33,315 bases of DNA from Thermodesulfovibrionia bacterium (GTDB taxonomy: Bacteria; Nitrospirota; Thermodesulfovibrionia; JACRGW01): contig CAKKSD010000023.1 in the NCBI GenBank assembly GCA_919902995.1, positions 1 to 33,315 on the forward strand, in the 5' to 3' direction. Shown piece after piece: positions 1 to 8,464 of the stretch; within the stretch, counting starts at the first letter, position 1; each line of letters opens with the position of its first letter. The position numbers and the translations under genes are program-made. The notes under the pieces were generated by a model. The model did no database searches and was not told where the DNA came from. It worked only from the letters and a program-made list of their open reading frames with translations.

Positions 1-2
1 CC

Positions 3-77
3 GGACATTTCTATTTTGGTAAGAATAGGACATTTCTAAATTGGCTTGACAATCCAATCAAATGGGTTGACATTTCC
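3..77. repeat. Short direct repeats resembling an IS terminus, upstream of lysA
   Basis: Two near-identical 17-nt copies, GGACATTTCTATTTTGG at 3-19 and GGACATTTCTAAATTGG at 28-44, lie 25 nt apart. A weaker third copy of the core (TGACATTTCC) is at 68-77. Multiple short direct repeats of this kind are typical of the ends of some transposon families, for example IS21-like elements, so an element may lie to the left of the window. No transposase is visible here. Two TTGACA hexamers (46-51 and 67-72) fall in the same stretch and could act as -35 boxes for lysA, but the possible -10 (TTAAGA, 89-94) is poor. Confidence 0.4.
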
Positions 78-103
78 TTATTCACGTGTTAAGAAATTTC
101 AAT

Positions 104-1360
104 ATGCATGATTTCTATTATAAAGGCTCGGATTTATATTGTGAAGAGGTACATTTATCTCTTATAGCAAAAAGGTTTGGTACCCCCCTTTATCTTTACA
201 GTCATGAAACTCTTCAACGACATCTGAAGGTTTTTGACAATGCCTTCGGTGCTTATCCTCATATAATCTGTTTTGCAATAAAGGCATGCTCCAATCTCGC
301 TATCCTCAGACTCTACGCAAAAAAAGGGGCAGGGGCTGACGTAGTCTCAGGCGGAGAACTATTCAGAGCACTTAAGGCAGGTATGGACCCCAGGAAGATT
401 GTCTATGCCGGAGTCGGGAAAACTGGAGAAGAAATCCTTTACGCCCTGAAGAAGGACATACTTATGTTCAATGTGGAATCTTCCGAAGAACTTAAGGCTA
501 TAAATTCGGTTGCTAAAAAGGCAGGATTAAAGGCAAGAGTAGCACTGAGAGTAAATCCTGATATAGATGTTAATACACATCCCTATATAGCTACAGGTCT
601 GAGGGAACATAAATTCGGCATCCCTATAGGGGATGCGCTCGAGAACTATCATATAGCAAAGAGGCTATCTAATATAGAGGTCATCGGGATACATAAACAT
701 ATCGGTTCCCAGCTTGTAGAAATCTCCCCTTTCGTGGATGCCCTGAAAAGGCTCCTTATACTTATAAAAGACCTGAGAGATTCAGGTATAATGATAAAAT
801 ATATAAATATAGGTGGCGGTTTAGGGATAACTTATAATGACGAAGTCCCTCCCCATCCTGAAGAGTTCGCAAAGGCAATACTTTCACTGATAAAGAATTC
901 GGAATGTACACTGATACTTGAGCCAGGCAGGGTGTTGGTAGGAAATGCAGGTGTACTGGTTACTAAGGTTCTATATCTGAAGAAAGGTCCAGAGAAAAAT
1001 TTTATCATTGTAGATGCAGGAATGAATGACCTGATAAGACCAACACTCTATGGGGCATTCCAGAAGATTATCCCCGTGAAGAAAAGAATGGATAATACAA
1101 TTATCGCTGACATCGTTGGCCCAATATGTGAGTCGGCTGATTTCCTTGCGAAGGATAGGAACCTATCTAAACCGAAGGAGGGAGATCTCCTGGCTATTAT
1201 GTCAGCAGGGGCTTATGGTTTTACTATGTCCTCTAACTACAATTCCCGTCCGAGAGTGCCTGAGGTGCTTGTAAAAGGTAGGAAAGTCTTCCTTATAAGG
1301 GAAAGGGAAGATTACGGGGATTTAATTAGGGGTGAGAAAATTCCAGGATTTTTGAAATGA
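104..1360 (+). CDS. lysA: Diaminopimelate decarboxylase (LysA)
   Basis: PLP-dependent decarboxylation of meso-diaminopimelate to L-lysine, the last step of lysine synthesis, in the cytoplasm. The fold-III barrel signature is complete: the PLP lysine in CFAIKA near residue 60, then HIGSQL, the glycine-rich GGGLG, EPGR, and the C-terminal ICESADFLAKDR and GAYGFTMSSNYNSRPR blocks that carry the catalytic Cys and substrate contacts. I chose the ATG at 104 because family members usually begin close to MHDF-YK; an in-frame GTG at 86 would add six residues. Neither start has a strong Shine-Dalgarno. The stop overlaps the dapF start (ATGA), so the two genes are translationally coupled. The upstream region is made of IS-end-like repeats, so the native promoter may have been replaced. 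Confidence 0.95.
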   Translation: MHDFYYKGSDLYCEEVHLSLIAKRFGTPLYLYSHETLQRHLKVFDNAFGAYPHIICFAIKACSNLAILRLYAKKGAGADVVSGGELFRALKAGMDPRKIVYAGVGKTGEEILYALKKDILMFNVESSEELKAINSVAKKAGLKARVALRVNPDIDVNTHPYIATGLREHKFGIPIGDALENYHIAKRLSNIEVIGIHKHIGSQLVEISPFVDALKRLLILIKDLRDSGIMIKYINIGGGLGITYNDEVPPHPEEFAKAILSLIKNSECTLILEPGRVLVGNAGVLVTKVLYLKKGPEKNFIIVDAGMNDLIRPTLYGAFQKIIPVKKRMDNTIIADIVGPICESADFLAKDRNLSKPKEGDLLAIMSAGAYGFTMSSNYNSRPRVPEVLVKGRKVFLIREREDYGDLIRGEKIPGFLK

Positions 1361-2181
1361 AGATTCCTTTCACAAAAATGCAGGCCGAGGGAAATGATTT
1401 CATAATCATTGACAACCGTAGGGGCATGCTCAAAAAAAGGGGTATAGAGGACTTTGTTCGAAAGGTCTGCAGGAGGAGATTCTCCGTAGGGGCTGATGGG
1501 GTCATCCTTATAGAAAACTCTAAGAAGGCAGATTTTAAGTGGCATTACTACAACCCTGATGGTGGTGAAGTAGAGATGTGCGGAAATGGTTCCCGCTGTG
1601 CTGCGAGGTTTGCTTATCTTAATAAAATAACACCCGCAAGGTTATCCTTCGAAACAATCGCAGGGATTATAAAGGCAGAGATAAAGGGAAGCAGAGTTAA
1701 AGTAGAACTTACGAAACCTAACGGATTAAGGCTCGGCTTTAAGCTTCCAATTAATGGCAAAAAATATGAAGCAAATTTTCTTAATACTAGTGTTCCTCAT
1801 GTTGTATATTTCTCAGAGAATTTAGAAAAATTAGATGTGGTTGGAATCGGGAGGAAAACGAGGCATCATAAATTATTCAGACCATCAGGCACAAATGCAA
1901 ATTTTGTTAAGATTACTGGTTACCATAACCTTTCTATAAGGACATACGAAAGGGGTGTAGAGGATGAAACCCTTGCCTGTGGCACAGGCTCTGTAGCATC
2001 AGCCCTTATTGCTGGTGCCTTAAACAAGGTTAAGTCCCCTGTTTATGTAAAAACGAAGGGAGGAAAAACCCTCAAGGTATATTTCAAATGGGATGGTAAA
2101 GAATTCTCTCAGGTCTTCCTTGAAGGAGAGGCAAAGGTTATTTATGAAGGTGACCTTTCTAAAGAGGCATTGATGGGTTAA
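1357..2181 (+). CDS. dapF: Diaminopimelate epimerase (DapF)
   Basis: PLP-independent epimerase converting LL- to meso-diaminopimelate, the substrate of LysA and a peptidoglycan precursor. At 274 aa the length is normal. Both catalytic cysteines are present: C75 in NPDGGEVEMCGNGSRC and C208 in DETLACGTGS. The N-terminal MQAEGNDFIIIDN and RRFSVGADGV blocks are also typical. It starts inside the lysA stop codon (ATGA) and ends exactly one base before the GTG start of mnmG, so lysA, dapF and mnmG form one compact operon. Confidence 0.96.
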   Translation: MKIPFTKMQAEGNDFIIIDNRRGMLKKRGIEDFVRKVCRRRFSVGADGVILIENSKKADFKWHYYNPDGGEVEMCGNGSRCAARFAYLNKITPARLSFETIAGIIKAEIKGSRVKVELTKPNGLRLGFKLPINGKKYEANFLNTSVPHVVYFSENLEKLDVVGIGRKTRHHKLFRPSGTNANFVKITGYHNLSIRTYERGVEDETLACGTGSVASALIAGALNKVKSPVYVKTKGGKTLKVYFKWDGKEFSQVFLEGEAKVIYEGDLSKEALMG

Positions 2182-4077
2182 GTGTTTTACGACAAGGAAT
2201 ACGATATCATCGTTGTTGGAGCTGGCCATGCAGGCTGTGAGGCAGCCCTTGCATCAGCAAGGATGGGATGCTCTGTGGCAATCTTCACGATGAACCTCGA
2301 TAGCATCGCTCTCATGTCCTGTAACCCTGCTATAGGTGGTCTTGCAAAAAGTCATCTCGTGAGTGAAATTGACGCGCTTGGTGGTGAAATGGCGAGAAAC
2401 ACCGACAGGGCAGGGATACAGTTCAAGGTGCTCAATAAGAGTAAAGGTCCTGCTGTCTGGGCGCTGAGAGTCCAGTGTGACAGACAGCTCTATCGCCTCT
2501 CAATGAAGTCAGTCCTCGAAAGTCAGCATAACATTGATATAAAACAGGGGATTGTTGAGAAGGTCATCGTAGAAGATGGGAAGGCTAAAGGAATAGAGAC
2601 AAACCTCGGATTGAGATTCAAATCCAGAGCAGTAATCCTTACAACAGGTACATTCCTTAAAGGCATTATCCATATAGGTTTAACAAACTTCCCTGCAGGA
2701 AGGGCTGGTGAATTTCCTTCAACCGGGCTTTCAATATGTTTAGAGGAACTGGGTTTCAAACTTGGAAGACTTAAGACAGGTACCCCTCCAAGACTTGATG
2801 CTAAGACAATAGACTTTTCTAAGACGACTCCGCAGTACGGAGACGACCCGCCAAAACCATTTTCTTCATCTACCGAAAAGATCACAAACCCTCAGATTCC
2901 CTGCTTTATAACATATACAAATGGGAGGACCCACAGGATTATCAAGAAAAACCTTGACAGATCGCCTCTCTATACAGGAAGGATTCACGGAATAGGCCCG
3001 AGATACTGTCCTTCAATAGAGGATAAGGTGGTAAGGTTTGCAGATAAGGAAAGGCATCAGGTTTTCCTTGAACCTGAAGGTCTCGAAACAAAAGAATATT
3101 ATGCAAATGGCATATCCACAAGCTTACCTATGGATGTCCAGATAGCCCTAATAAAGTCTATCACTGGACTTGAAAAGGCAGAGATGATGCGTCCTGGTTA
3201 TGCGATAGAGTACGACTTTGTACCTCCGACTCAACTAAAACCCGCTTTAGAAACGAAGTCAGTCGAAGGGCTCTTCCATGCAGGACAGATAAACGGGACA
3301 TCAGGTTACGAAGAAGCAGCAGCACAGGGACTTATGGCAGGAATTAATGCTGCACTCATAATTCAGGAAAAGGATCCTCTTATTCTCGATAGATCAGAGG
3401 CGTACATAGGTGTTATGATAGATGACCTCATAACAAAAGGAACAAAAGAGCCTTACAGGATGTTTACCTCAAGGGCTGAATACAGGCTACTTCTCAGGCA
3501 GGATAATGCAGACTTAAGATTGAGGGAAAAAGGATATAGAGCAGGTCTTATCTCTGAGAAAGATTATAAAAAATTTCTTCTTAAGAAAGATATGATTGAC
3601 GAAGAAATAAGGAGACTTAAAGAGACAAGGGTTAGGGAGGATTCAGATCCACCAGTAAGTCTCGCACAGATACTTAAGAGGCCCGAGGCATGTTATGAGG
3701 ATATTAACCGCATTTCTCCTTCTGAAAAACTCAGCCCTGAATCAAGTTCAGGATCAGACTCAAGACTAAAGACTGAAGTTAAAGAACAGGTGGAGATACA
3801 GATAAAATACGAAGGTTATATTAAGAGACAGACGGAAGGAGTTGAGAGATTCAAGAGACTCGAGGAGAAAAGGATTCCTTCTGATTTTAATTATAGTTCT
3901 GTAAAAGGACTTTCAAGGGAGGTCGTTGAAAAGCTCGAAGATGTGAGGCCTATATCTATAGGTCAGGCAGGAAGGATATCCGGGGTCACCCCTGCTGCCC
4001 TGTCCATTCTGATAATAGCCATTGAGAAAAGAAAAAGGGAAAAGATAGGAGATGAGGCATTTAGAGTTACTTCTTAA
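2182..4077 (+). CDS. mnmG: tRNA uridine-5-carboxymethylaminomethyl modification enzyme MnmG (GidA)
   Basis: FAD-dependent partner of MnmE (not in this window) that installs the 5-carboxymethylaminomethyl group on wobble U34 of several tRNAs. The N-terminal Rossmann FAD motif GAGHAGCE is at residues 13-20. [15 protein letters not shown], the signature [24 protein letters not shown] and the C-terminal [12 protein letters not shown] region are all present. The GTG start follows the dapF stop directly with no gap. At 631 aa it is slightly long. Residues 510-530, between the KRPEACYED region and VEIQIKYEG, form a Ser-rich low-complexity insert whose DNA holds a perfect 6-bp-arm palindrome (see findings). 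The start of rsmG overlaps its end. Confidence 0.96.
   Translation: MFYDKEYDIIVVGAGHAGCEAALASARMGCSVAIFTMNLDSIALMSCNPAIGGLAKSHLVSEIDALGGEMARNTDRAGIQFKVLNKSKGPAVWALRVQCDRQLYRLSMKSVLESQHNIDIKQGIVEKVIVEDGKAKGIETNLGLRFKSRAVILTTGTFLKGIIHIGLTNFPAGRAGEFPSTGLSICLEELGFKLGRLKTGTPPRLDAKTIDFSKTTPQYGDDPPKPFSSSTEKITNPQIPCFITYTNGRTHRIIKKNLDRSPLYTGRIHGIGPRYCPSIEDKVVRFADKERHQVFLEPEGLETKEYYANGISTSLPMDVQIALIKSITGLEKAEMMRPGYAIEYDFVPPTQLKPALETKSVEGLFHAGQINGTSGYEEAAAQGLMAGINAALIIQEKDPLILDRSEAYIGVMIDDLITKGTKEPYRMFTSRAEYRLLLRQDNADLRLREKGYRAGLISEKDYKKFLLKKDMIDEEIRRLKETRVREDSDPPVSLAQILKRPEACYEDINRISPSEKLSPESSSGSDSRLKTEVKEQVEIQIKYEGYIKRQTEGVERFKRLEEKRIPSDFNYSSVKGLSREVVEKLEDVRPISIGQAGRISGVTPAALSILIIAIEKRKREKIGDEAFRVTS
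3736..3752. repeat. Palindrome inside mnmG coding sequence
   Basis: CCTGAA, loop TCAAG, TTCAGG: an exact inverted repeat embedded in frame in the Ser-rich insert of MnmG (around residues 519-524). The sequence resembles the core of intergenic dispersed repeats of the type that reads CCTGAACTTGATTCAGG in many bacterial genomes. I infer a repeat element that was accommodated in frame; it could also be chance. Confidence 0.4.
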
Positions 4078-4705
4078 AGGGGCAAAGGACCTTGGAATAA
4101 ATATCACAGAAGATCAAATAAACCTTTTCTCTATATACCTCAGAGACCTTAAGAAATGGAACAGGGTATATAACCTCACAGCGATAAAGAACGATAAAGG
4201 GATTGTCCTCAAACATTTCATAGACTCATTATCCTATCTCAAAGCCATTCCTGTCAGAAAGGGGCTTAGGGTCATTGACATTGGTACAGGAGCAGGATTT
4301 CCAGGGATTCCTATAAAGATATGCCATCCTGATATAGTACTTACTCTGGTAGATTCGTCAATGAAGAAGACCCTTTTTCTGAGGCATATATGCAGGGCCC
4401 TCAGCCTCGAAGGTCTGGAGGTAATTCAAAAGAGAGCTGAGGAACTTAAAGATGACTACGAATCCTCCTTTGATATTCTTCTTACAAGGGCGATCTATAA
4501 GATTAAAGACATGCTAAGTTTCGGCATTCCGCTCCTAAAGAGAGGCGGAATTATAGTCATTAGTAAAGGCCCCTCAGGTGAGAAGGAGCTAAAGGAAGCT
4601 AACAAGATGATGGCTGAGGCGGAGGCAAGGATTAAGGATATTATAAGCATTACCCTCCCGCAGTCTAACATTAAAAGAAATCTTATTGCCATCGAAAGAT
4701 ATTAA
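4052..4705 (+). CDS. rsmG: 16S rRNA (guanine-N7) methyltransferase RsmG (GidB)
   Basis: SAM-dependent methyltransferase that forms m7G527 in 16S rRNA. The 217-aa protein shows the family N-terminus ([20 protein letters not shown]), KHFIDSL, and the SAM-binding motif [10 protein letters not shown] at residues 76-85, followed by [12 protein letters not shown]. The ATG lies 26 nt inside the mnmG end, in another frame, the usual gidA-gidB linkage. The parA/parB genes that often follow are absent; the operon appears to end here. No clear terminator is visible in the T/C-rich stretch 4706-4757. Confidence 0.95.
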   Translation: MRHLELLLKGAKDLGINITEDQINLFSIYLRDLKKWNRVYNLTAIKNDKGIVLKHFIDSLSYLKAIPVRKGLRVIDIGTGAGFPGIPIKICHPDIVLTLVDSSMKKTLFLRHICRALSLEGLEVIQKRAEELKDDYESSFDILLTRAIYKIKDMLSFGIPLLKRGGIIVISKGPSGEKELKEANKMMAEAEARIKDIISITLPQSNIKRNLIAIERY

Positions 4706-4780
4706 CTCCTGATCCTATTCACTTGTCCATTTATTTTCCCTCACCTTATTTCCCCCCTTGACAAATACCTTTTTTTATGA

Positions 4781-4799
4781 TTCAATTGAATCAATTGAA
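4781..4799. repeat. Two adjacent CAATTG palindromes (possible operator)
   Basis: TTCAATTGAA (4781-4790) and TCAATTGA (4791-4798) are each perfect palindromes and sit side by side just before the ATG at 4800. A TTGACA hexamer lies at 4758-4763 and TATGAT at 4776-4781; the 12-nt spacing is too short for a normal sigma-70 pair. The arrangement could be an operator overlapping a promoter start region. This is inference. Confidence 0.35.
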
Positions 4800-4952
4800 A
4801 TGAAAAGGGAAGAAATTTTAAGAATAATTTCAGAGTCTCCCCTTTCTATACTCCTCTCTGAAAAGGAAAAAATGGAGGTGATAGAAAGGATTCTTAAAAT
4901 TTGTAATTCTGAAAAAAAATCAGAACCCTATAATCCCATCTCAGAATTTTAA
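4800..4952 (+). CDS. Small hypothetical protein upstream of nuclease
   Basis: A 50-residue, charged, probably helical protein starting MKREEILRIISESPLSILLS. I do not recognise a family. The reading frame is also open back to a TTG at 4758, but that TTG is part of a TTGACA hexamer, so the ATG at 4800 is more likely. No strong Shine-Dalgarno precedes it. It ends 17 nt before the PD-(D/E)XK nuclease gene, so co-expression is likely. It could be a small partner or regulator of that nuclease; nothing in the sequence proves this. Confidence 0.45.
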   Translation: MKREEILRIISESPLSILLSEKEKMEVIERILKICNSEKKSEPYNPISEF

Positions 4953-4969
4953 TAAAATGAGACCCAACC

Positions 4970-5689
4970 ATGGTAAATAAAATAACTAGGAAACTCTATT
5001 TTTCGGCATGGGATATTATCAGCTGTCTCAGGGGTGTTTATTACAAGAAGAAAAAAATCCCGCTCCCTCTTATACATCCTGAGATTGTGAAGATTAGAGA
5101 GAACTATGCGAGGGTTGCTGAGGCAGGGAGGCTGATACAGCAAAAACTGAGAAGAAAATGGATGGCTGACCATGTCCTCCTTGCAGCAGAGAACAAGATA
5201 CCTAATGACTGGGACCTCTGGTGTAAGTTCGATGCCCTCTGTAAGGTCAACGGAAAGCTGATTCTATACGAGATCAAAGGCGTGGGAGAAGATTTTTTCG
5301 AAAGGGTAAGAAAGACCGGTGAGCCGAGGAAAGACAACAGGATACAGTTAATAATTTATCATCATTTTCTAAGACAGAAATACCCTGACTTGAAACCAGT
5401 CCTTCTTTATGTGAACCGAAAAGACCCGGATCAGACATTAGAAATAGCAATAGAATATTCAGATGATGAAGTTGAGGAAATACATCAAACAGTCTTAATG
5501 CTTAAAGAAGGGATAGAAAAAGAGATGCCACCTGAACCGACCGGAAATATAATTATCGATCCCTATGAAAAGAGATATCTGGTTAACCCCGTAGCTATAA
5601 CCTGTGAATATCATGGACTTTGCACCGGGGATGACTATTGGTATCCGAAAGCAATAGAAGAAATTGAAAGGTTGAACGAGGGGAAATAA
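4970..5689 (+). CDS. PD-(D/E)XK nuclease, Cas4/RecB-like
   Basis: A 239-aa protein with the RecB/Cas4 nuclease layout. There is an N-terminal Cys in an arginine/lysine context (SAWDIISCLRGVYYKKK, C19), then D88 in WCKFDAL, the E101-x-K103 pair in LILYEIKG, and the Gln-Tyr motif at RIQLIIYHHF (Q126, Y130), followed by two C-terminal cysteines C212 and C218 (CX5C). Cas4 and AddB use one N-terminal and three C-terminal Cys for a [4Fe-4S] cluster. Here the first Cys of the usual C-terminal CX2C is missing, so the cluster may be altered or absent. No cas genes or CRISPR array are nearby, so a DNA repair or defence role is as likely as adaptation. It lies between two small hypothetical genes. Confidence 0.7.
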   Translation: MVNKITRKLYFSAWDIISCLRGVYYKKKKIPLPLIHPEIVKIRENYARVAEAGRLIQQKLRRKWMADHVLLAAENKIPNDWDLWCKFDALCKVNGKLILYEIKGVGEDFFERVRKTGEPRKDNRIQLIIYHHFLRQKYPDLKPVLLYVNRKDPDQTLEIAIEYSDDEVEEIHQTVLMLKEGIEKEMPPEPTGNIIIDPYEKRYLVNPVAITCEYHGLCTGDDYWYPKAIEEIERLNEGK

Positions 5690-5778
5690 GAAAAGTGGGG
5701 AATTACTCGTTATTTAAGATTAAAATTAATGTTTTATCCCTAAATCCAAACAATAATAACCTTTTTGTGGGGGGTAAG

Positions 5779-5979
5779 ATGAAAAATAGCTCAGAAAACT
5801 ATGCTTTTCTGGATTATTACGATAATCAGGTGAGAAGATTTGAAAATAGCAGTAAAATTGGAAATTCCCCTGCCTTTTTTAACTGTTCCTGTGACGGCTT
5901 CTGCCTTGAGTGTGAATTTATGTTTGATTGTGAAGTTTATGAGATGATAGAGGATGAGTGGGAGGGATTTTATTCGTAA
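5779..5979 (+). CDS. Small Cys-rich hypothetical protein
   Basis: A 66-residue acidic protein with a central cysteine cluster (FNCSCDGFCLECEFMFDC), suggesting a metal-binding knuckle or Fe-S site. The ATG at 5779 is preceded by a strong Shine-Dalgarno-like run (GGGGGG at 5769-5774). A GTG at 5695 in the same frame has none, and the added residues look like untranslated leader. No family is recognised. It follows the nuclease gene by 89 nt in the same direction and might supply a partner for its incomplete Cys set; that is speculation. Confidence 0.55.
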   Translation: MKNSSENYAFLDYYDNQVRRFENSSKIGNSPAFFNCSCDGFCLECEFMFDCEVYEMIEDEWEGFYS

Positions 5980-5994
5980 AGCCTTCATTACGAG

Positions 5995-6061
5995 GTCATT
6001 GCGAGGGACGAAGTCCCGAAGCAATCTCGATAGTTTGTCATTCCCGTATAAACGGTAATCC
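5995..6061. repeat. Dispersed repeat (copy A)
   Basis: Contains GTCATTGCGAGGGACG...GAAGCAATCTC followed by GTCATTCCCGTATAAACGG. These are two versions of the common bacterial intergenic repeats of the form 'GTCATTGCGAG...GAAGCAATC' and 'GTCATTCCCG...CGGGAATCC'. GGGAC/GTCCC gives an internal hairpin. Related copies occur at 12959-13047 and 17638-17754 in this window. Confidence 0.65.
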
Positions 6062-6074
6062 AAACGCTGTCGCC

Positions 6075-6222
6075 GTAAAAACAGAGGAAGAAATAAGTTA
6101 TGAAAGATTTATCAATCAGAAGGCGGATAAGGGGGCATTTAAAGGGGTAAGGAAGGAGAAGTGAGCGGCCGAATAATATTGGTTTTGAGAGGATAGAGAA
6201 GGAGTTGAAGAGAGTAGGATGA
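6075..6222 (+). pseudogene. Decayed small gene overlapping the methyltransferase start
   Basis: Frame 0 reads EEISYERFINQKADKGAFKG...RKEK up to a TGA at 6162-6164 and goes on as AAE. After a one-base shift near 6174 it continues as NNIGFERIEKELKRVG and stops at 6220-6222, giving an ATGA overlap with the methyltransferase start at 6219. The smooth protein character across the two breaks and the coupled stop suggest a small gene (about 45 aa remain) that was part of the operon and has been inactivated. Its 5' end seems to have been lost at the dispersed repeat. I do not recognise the family; a small regulator or antitoxin is only a guess. Confidence 0.35.
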
Positions 6223-7334
6223 AAAAGCTGCGAAGCGTCACTAATTTGCCGGAAAAGAAAAAAGCGAAGAAAAAAAAGAAATTCCTGATAGCAGAAACGA
6301 TCACCCCCTATATATCTTTGAACCGTTCCTTTGAAAATCTGATAGACAAAATAATTCATGGAGATAATTTAACTATTTTAAAATCGATTCCTAAAAATAC
6401 CATTAATTTAATAATCACATCCCCACCATATTTTAAACAAAGAGACTATGGAATCGGAATCGGCAATGAAAAAACAACCGAGGAATATGTAGAAAATCTA
6501 CTCAGAGTTTTCTCAGAATGTGAGCGAATTTTAACTAATGACGGAAGTATTGTATTTAATTTGGGTGATAAATATTTAGAGAGCAGTCTTCAACTCATTC
6601 CTTTCAGATTTGCGATAGAGGTGCAAAAAAGATTTCCCGTAAAGCTGGTAAATAACATTACATGGGTTAAACTTAACCCAACACCGAGACAGTATCAGAA
6701 ACGACTTGTAAGCAGTACAGAGCCCTTTTTCCATTTTGTGAAGGATGACGGCTATTACTATAACTTATCTGATTACATAAATAACAATGGAATAAAAAAT
6801 AAACGGACTAACGGTAATAATATTGGAAAAAGATACTTTGATTTAATAGAAAGCTCTAATCTCACTTTGGAACAGAAGAAACTTGCCCTCTGTGAACTTC
6901 AAGAGGTAATAAAAGAGGTAAGAGCAGGGAAAATCGAAAGTTTCCGGATGAAGATTAAAGGCATACATTCCGAGCCTTTTGGAGGCCAGAATGGTGGGAG
7001 GAAGTATCAGCTTATGAAAAAGGGATTTACTATTATAAAGATTAAGGGAAACCCAATAAAAAGGGATGTAATAGAATGTGCAGTAGAAACAATAAAGGGA
7101 AGCAAACATCCTGCAATTTATCCATTATATATTATTAAAGAAATTATAAAACTTCTTTCAAGACCAAATGATATTGTTTTAGACCCATTTATTGGAAGCG
7201 GAACTACTGCGGTAGCAGCAAAAGACCTTGGCAGAAGATATATCGGGATAGATATAAACGAGGAGTATTGTAAATATGCCAGAGCAAGAATTAAAAATTT
7301 AAATGAGAATAAACTACCGGAGCTCTTTACATGA
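6219..7334 (+). CDS. Site-specific DNA methyltransferase, beta class (N4-C or N6-A), R-M system 1
   Basis: A 371-aa amino-methyltransferase. The catalytic motif IV TSPPY is at residues 67-71, near the N-terminus, preceded by IIHGDN. The SAM-binding motif I, DPFIGSGTT, is at 322-330 near the C-terminus, followed by RRYIGIDINEEYC. This IV-then-I order defines the beta class, and TSPPY is most common in N4-cytosine enzymes. The central 170-270 region is the likely target-recognition domain. A lysine run at residues 13-21 is encoded by an A-rich tract prone to slippage. A GAGAGTAGG stretch just before the ATG can serve as ribosome binding site. The stop overlaps the start of the next gene (ATGA), which encodes the likely cognate nuclease. 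Confidence 0.9.
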   Translation: MKKLRSVTNLPEKKKAKKKKKFLIAETITPYISLNRSFENLIDKIIHGDNLTILKSIPKNTINLIITSPPYFKQRDYGIGIGNEKTTEEYVENLLRVFSECERILTNDGSIVFNLGDKYLESSLQLIPFRFAIEVQKRFPVKLVNNITWVKLNPTPRQYQKRLVSSTEPFFHFVKDDGYYYNLSDYINNNGIKNKRTNGNNIGKRYFDLIESSNLTLEQKKLALCELQEVIKEVRAGKIESFRMKIKGIHSEPFGGQNGGRKYQLMKKGFTIIKIKGNPIKRDVIECAVETIKGSKHPAIYPLYIIKEIIKLLSRPNDIVLDPFIGSGTTAVAAKDLGRRYIGIDINEEYCKYARARIKNLNENKLPELFT

Positions 7335-8464
7335 CATCTACTCGCAAAGGAAAATCTCATACAGAAATTCTCCACAAAATTTATGCAAGGGCATTGACAC
7401 TGATGAATGAAAACAAAATTGAATCATTATTTAATTCCTTAAGCAATACGGAAAGGTCTCATATAATAGTTATCTCTGAAAACTTTGAAAGGGGTAAAGG
7501 GGTCTTAACAGTATTAATAACAAGTCTTGTACATAAACTTTATAACGCAAGGCAGGATATCAGACGACATCAAGATAACATGAAGGGTGGATATTCTGGC
7601 AGGGGTATCGATACCAGATATATAACACCTTTTATGAAAGAGATGGAATTCCCGGCGATGTCCGAAAGCGGCTGGTTAACAAGGTCGTTGGAACAGAATC
7701 TGCCATACGATCTCTCCTATCCATGTAAAATAACTCCAAAAGAATTAAAAACAGCTTTTCTCTACTTGCTGGACCAGATCGAATCTCATAATGAATCTCC
7801 AGAAAAATATCTGTTAATTTTATTTGCAAAACTGATCGAACATCGTGAAAAGAAAAAAATTGATTTAGCTAAACCAACCGCTCTTACTATTGCAACAATC
7901 ATTAACTTTTTAAAACAACATTTCGAAGCTAAATATGCTACTCGAGGTGCTTCCAGATTGCCCACTTTAGCTATTTATGCTGCATACCAATGTTTGGCAA
8001 AAGAGATGAAAAGATTTCAGGGTAAAAGATTGATGCCCTTAGAGGAACACACATCATCTGATAAAAGTTCAGGCAGAGTCGGAGATATCGAGATCAGAGA
8101 TGCAGAGGATAATGTATTTGAGGCTGTAGAGATCAAGCATGGCATAAAGATAAATCCTCAATTAATCAGAGACGCTTACGAAAAGTTTAAATCCCATCCG
8201 ATTCAAAGGTATTACCTGCTATCTACAGTAGAAGACATCCAAGACGGTGAAAATATAAACAAGGAGATCTCAAGAATATCGAAGATTCATGGCTGTCAGG
8301 TGATTATCAATGGTATCTACCCTTCCTTAAAATATTATCTAAGGCTTTTACATAATACATATGATTTTATAGATAATTATGTTGAAAATCTTAAAAGAGA
8401 CAAAACTATTAAGTTTGAGCATAAATTAAAATGGAATGAAATTGTTAGCGGGGTGAAAAGGTGA
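7331..8464 (+). CDS. Probable type II restriction endonuclease, R-M system 1
   Basis: A 377-aa protein coupled by ATGA overlap to the beta-class methyltransferase, the usual layout of a type II pair. A PD-(D/E)XK-like core is visible: GDIEI (D252) followed after a beta-turn by EAVEIKHG (E267, K269), where D...ExK would bind the metal. Upstream, the block RQDIRRHQDNMKGGYSGRGIDTRYITP (residues 75-100) and ESGWLTRSLEQ (112-122) look like conserved family blocks, probably for DNA recognition. I cannot assign a named restriction family or recognition site from sequence alone. The downstream membrane protein gene overlaps its stop. Confidence 0.75.
   Translation: MTSTRKGKSHTEILHKIYARALTLMNENKIESLFNSLSNTERSHIIVISENFERGKGVLTVLITSLVHKLYNARQDIRRHQDNMKGGYSGRGIDTRYITPFMKEMEFPAMSESGWLTRSLEQNLPYDLSYPCKITPKELKTAFLYLLDQIESHNESPEKYLLILFAKLIEHREKKKIDLAKPTALTIATIINFLKQHFEAKYATRGASRLPTLAIYAAYQCLAKEMKRFQGKRLMPLEEHTSSDKSSGRVGDIEIRDAEDNVFEAVEIKHGIKINPQLIRDAYEKFKSHPIQRYYLLSTVEDIQDGENINKEISRISKIHGCQVIINGIYPSLKYYLRLLHNTYDFIDNYVENLKRDKTIKFEHKLKWNEIVSGVKR

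Noticed and set aside
2523-2885. 120-codon antisense ORF inside mnmG
   Set aside because: It lies wholly within the well-supported mnmG gene on the other strand and shows no recognisable motif or ribosome binding site.
4970-5689. Cas4 implying a CRISPR-Cas locus
   Set aside because: No array, cas1, cas2 or effector genes are in the window and one cluster Cys is missing, so only a general RecB/Cas4-like nuclease is called.
5988-6359. 123-codon minus-strand ORF over the repeat and methylase start
   Set aside because: Phe/Leu-rich translation of A-rich sense DNA, spanning a dispersed repeat and the start of a real gene.
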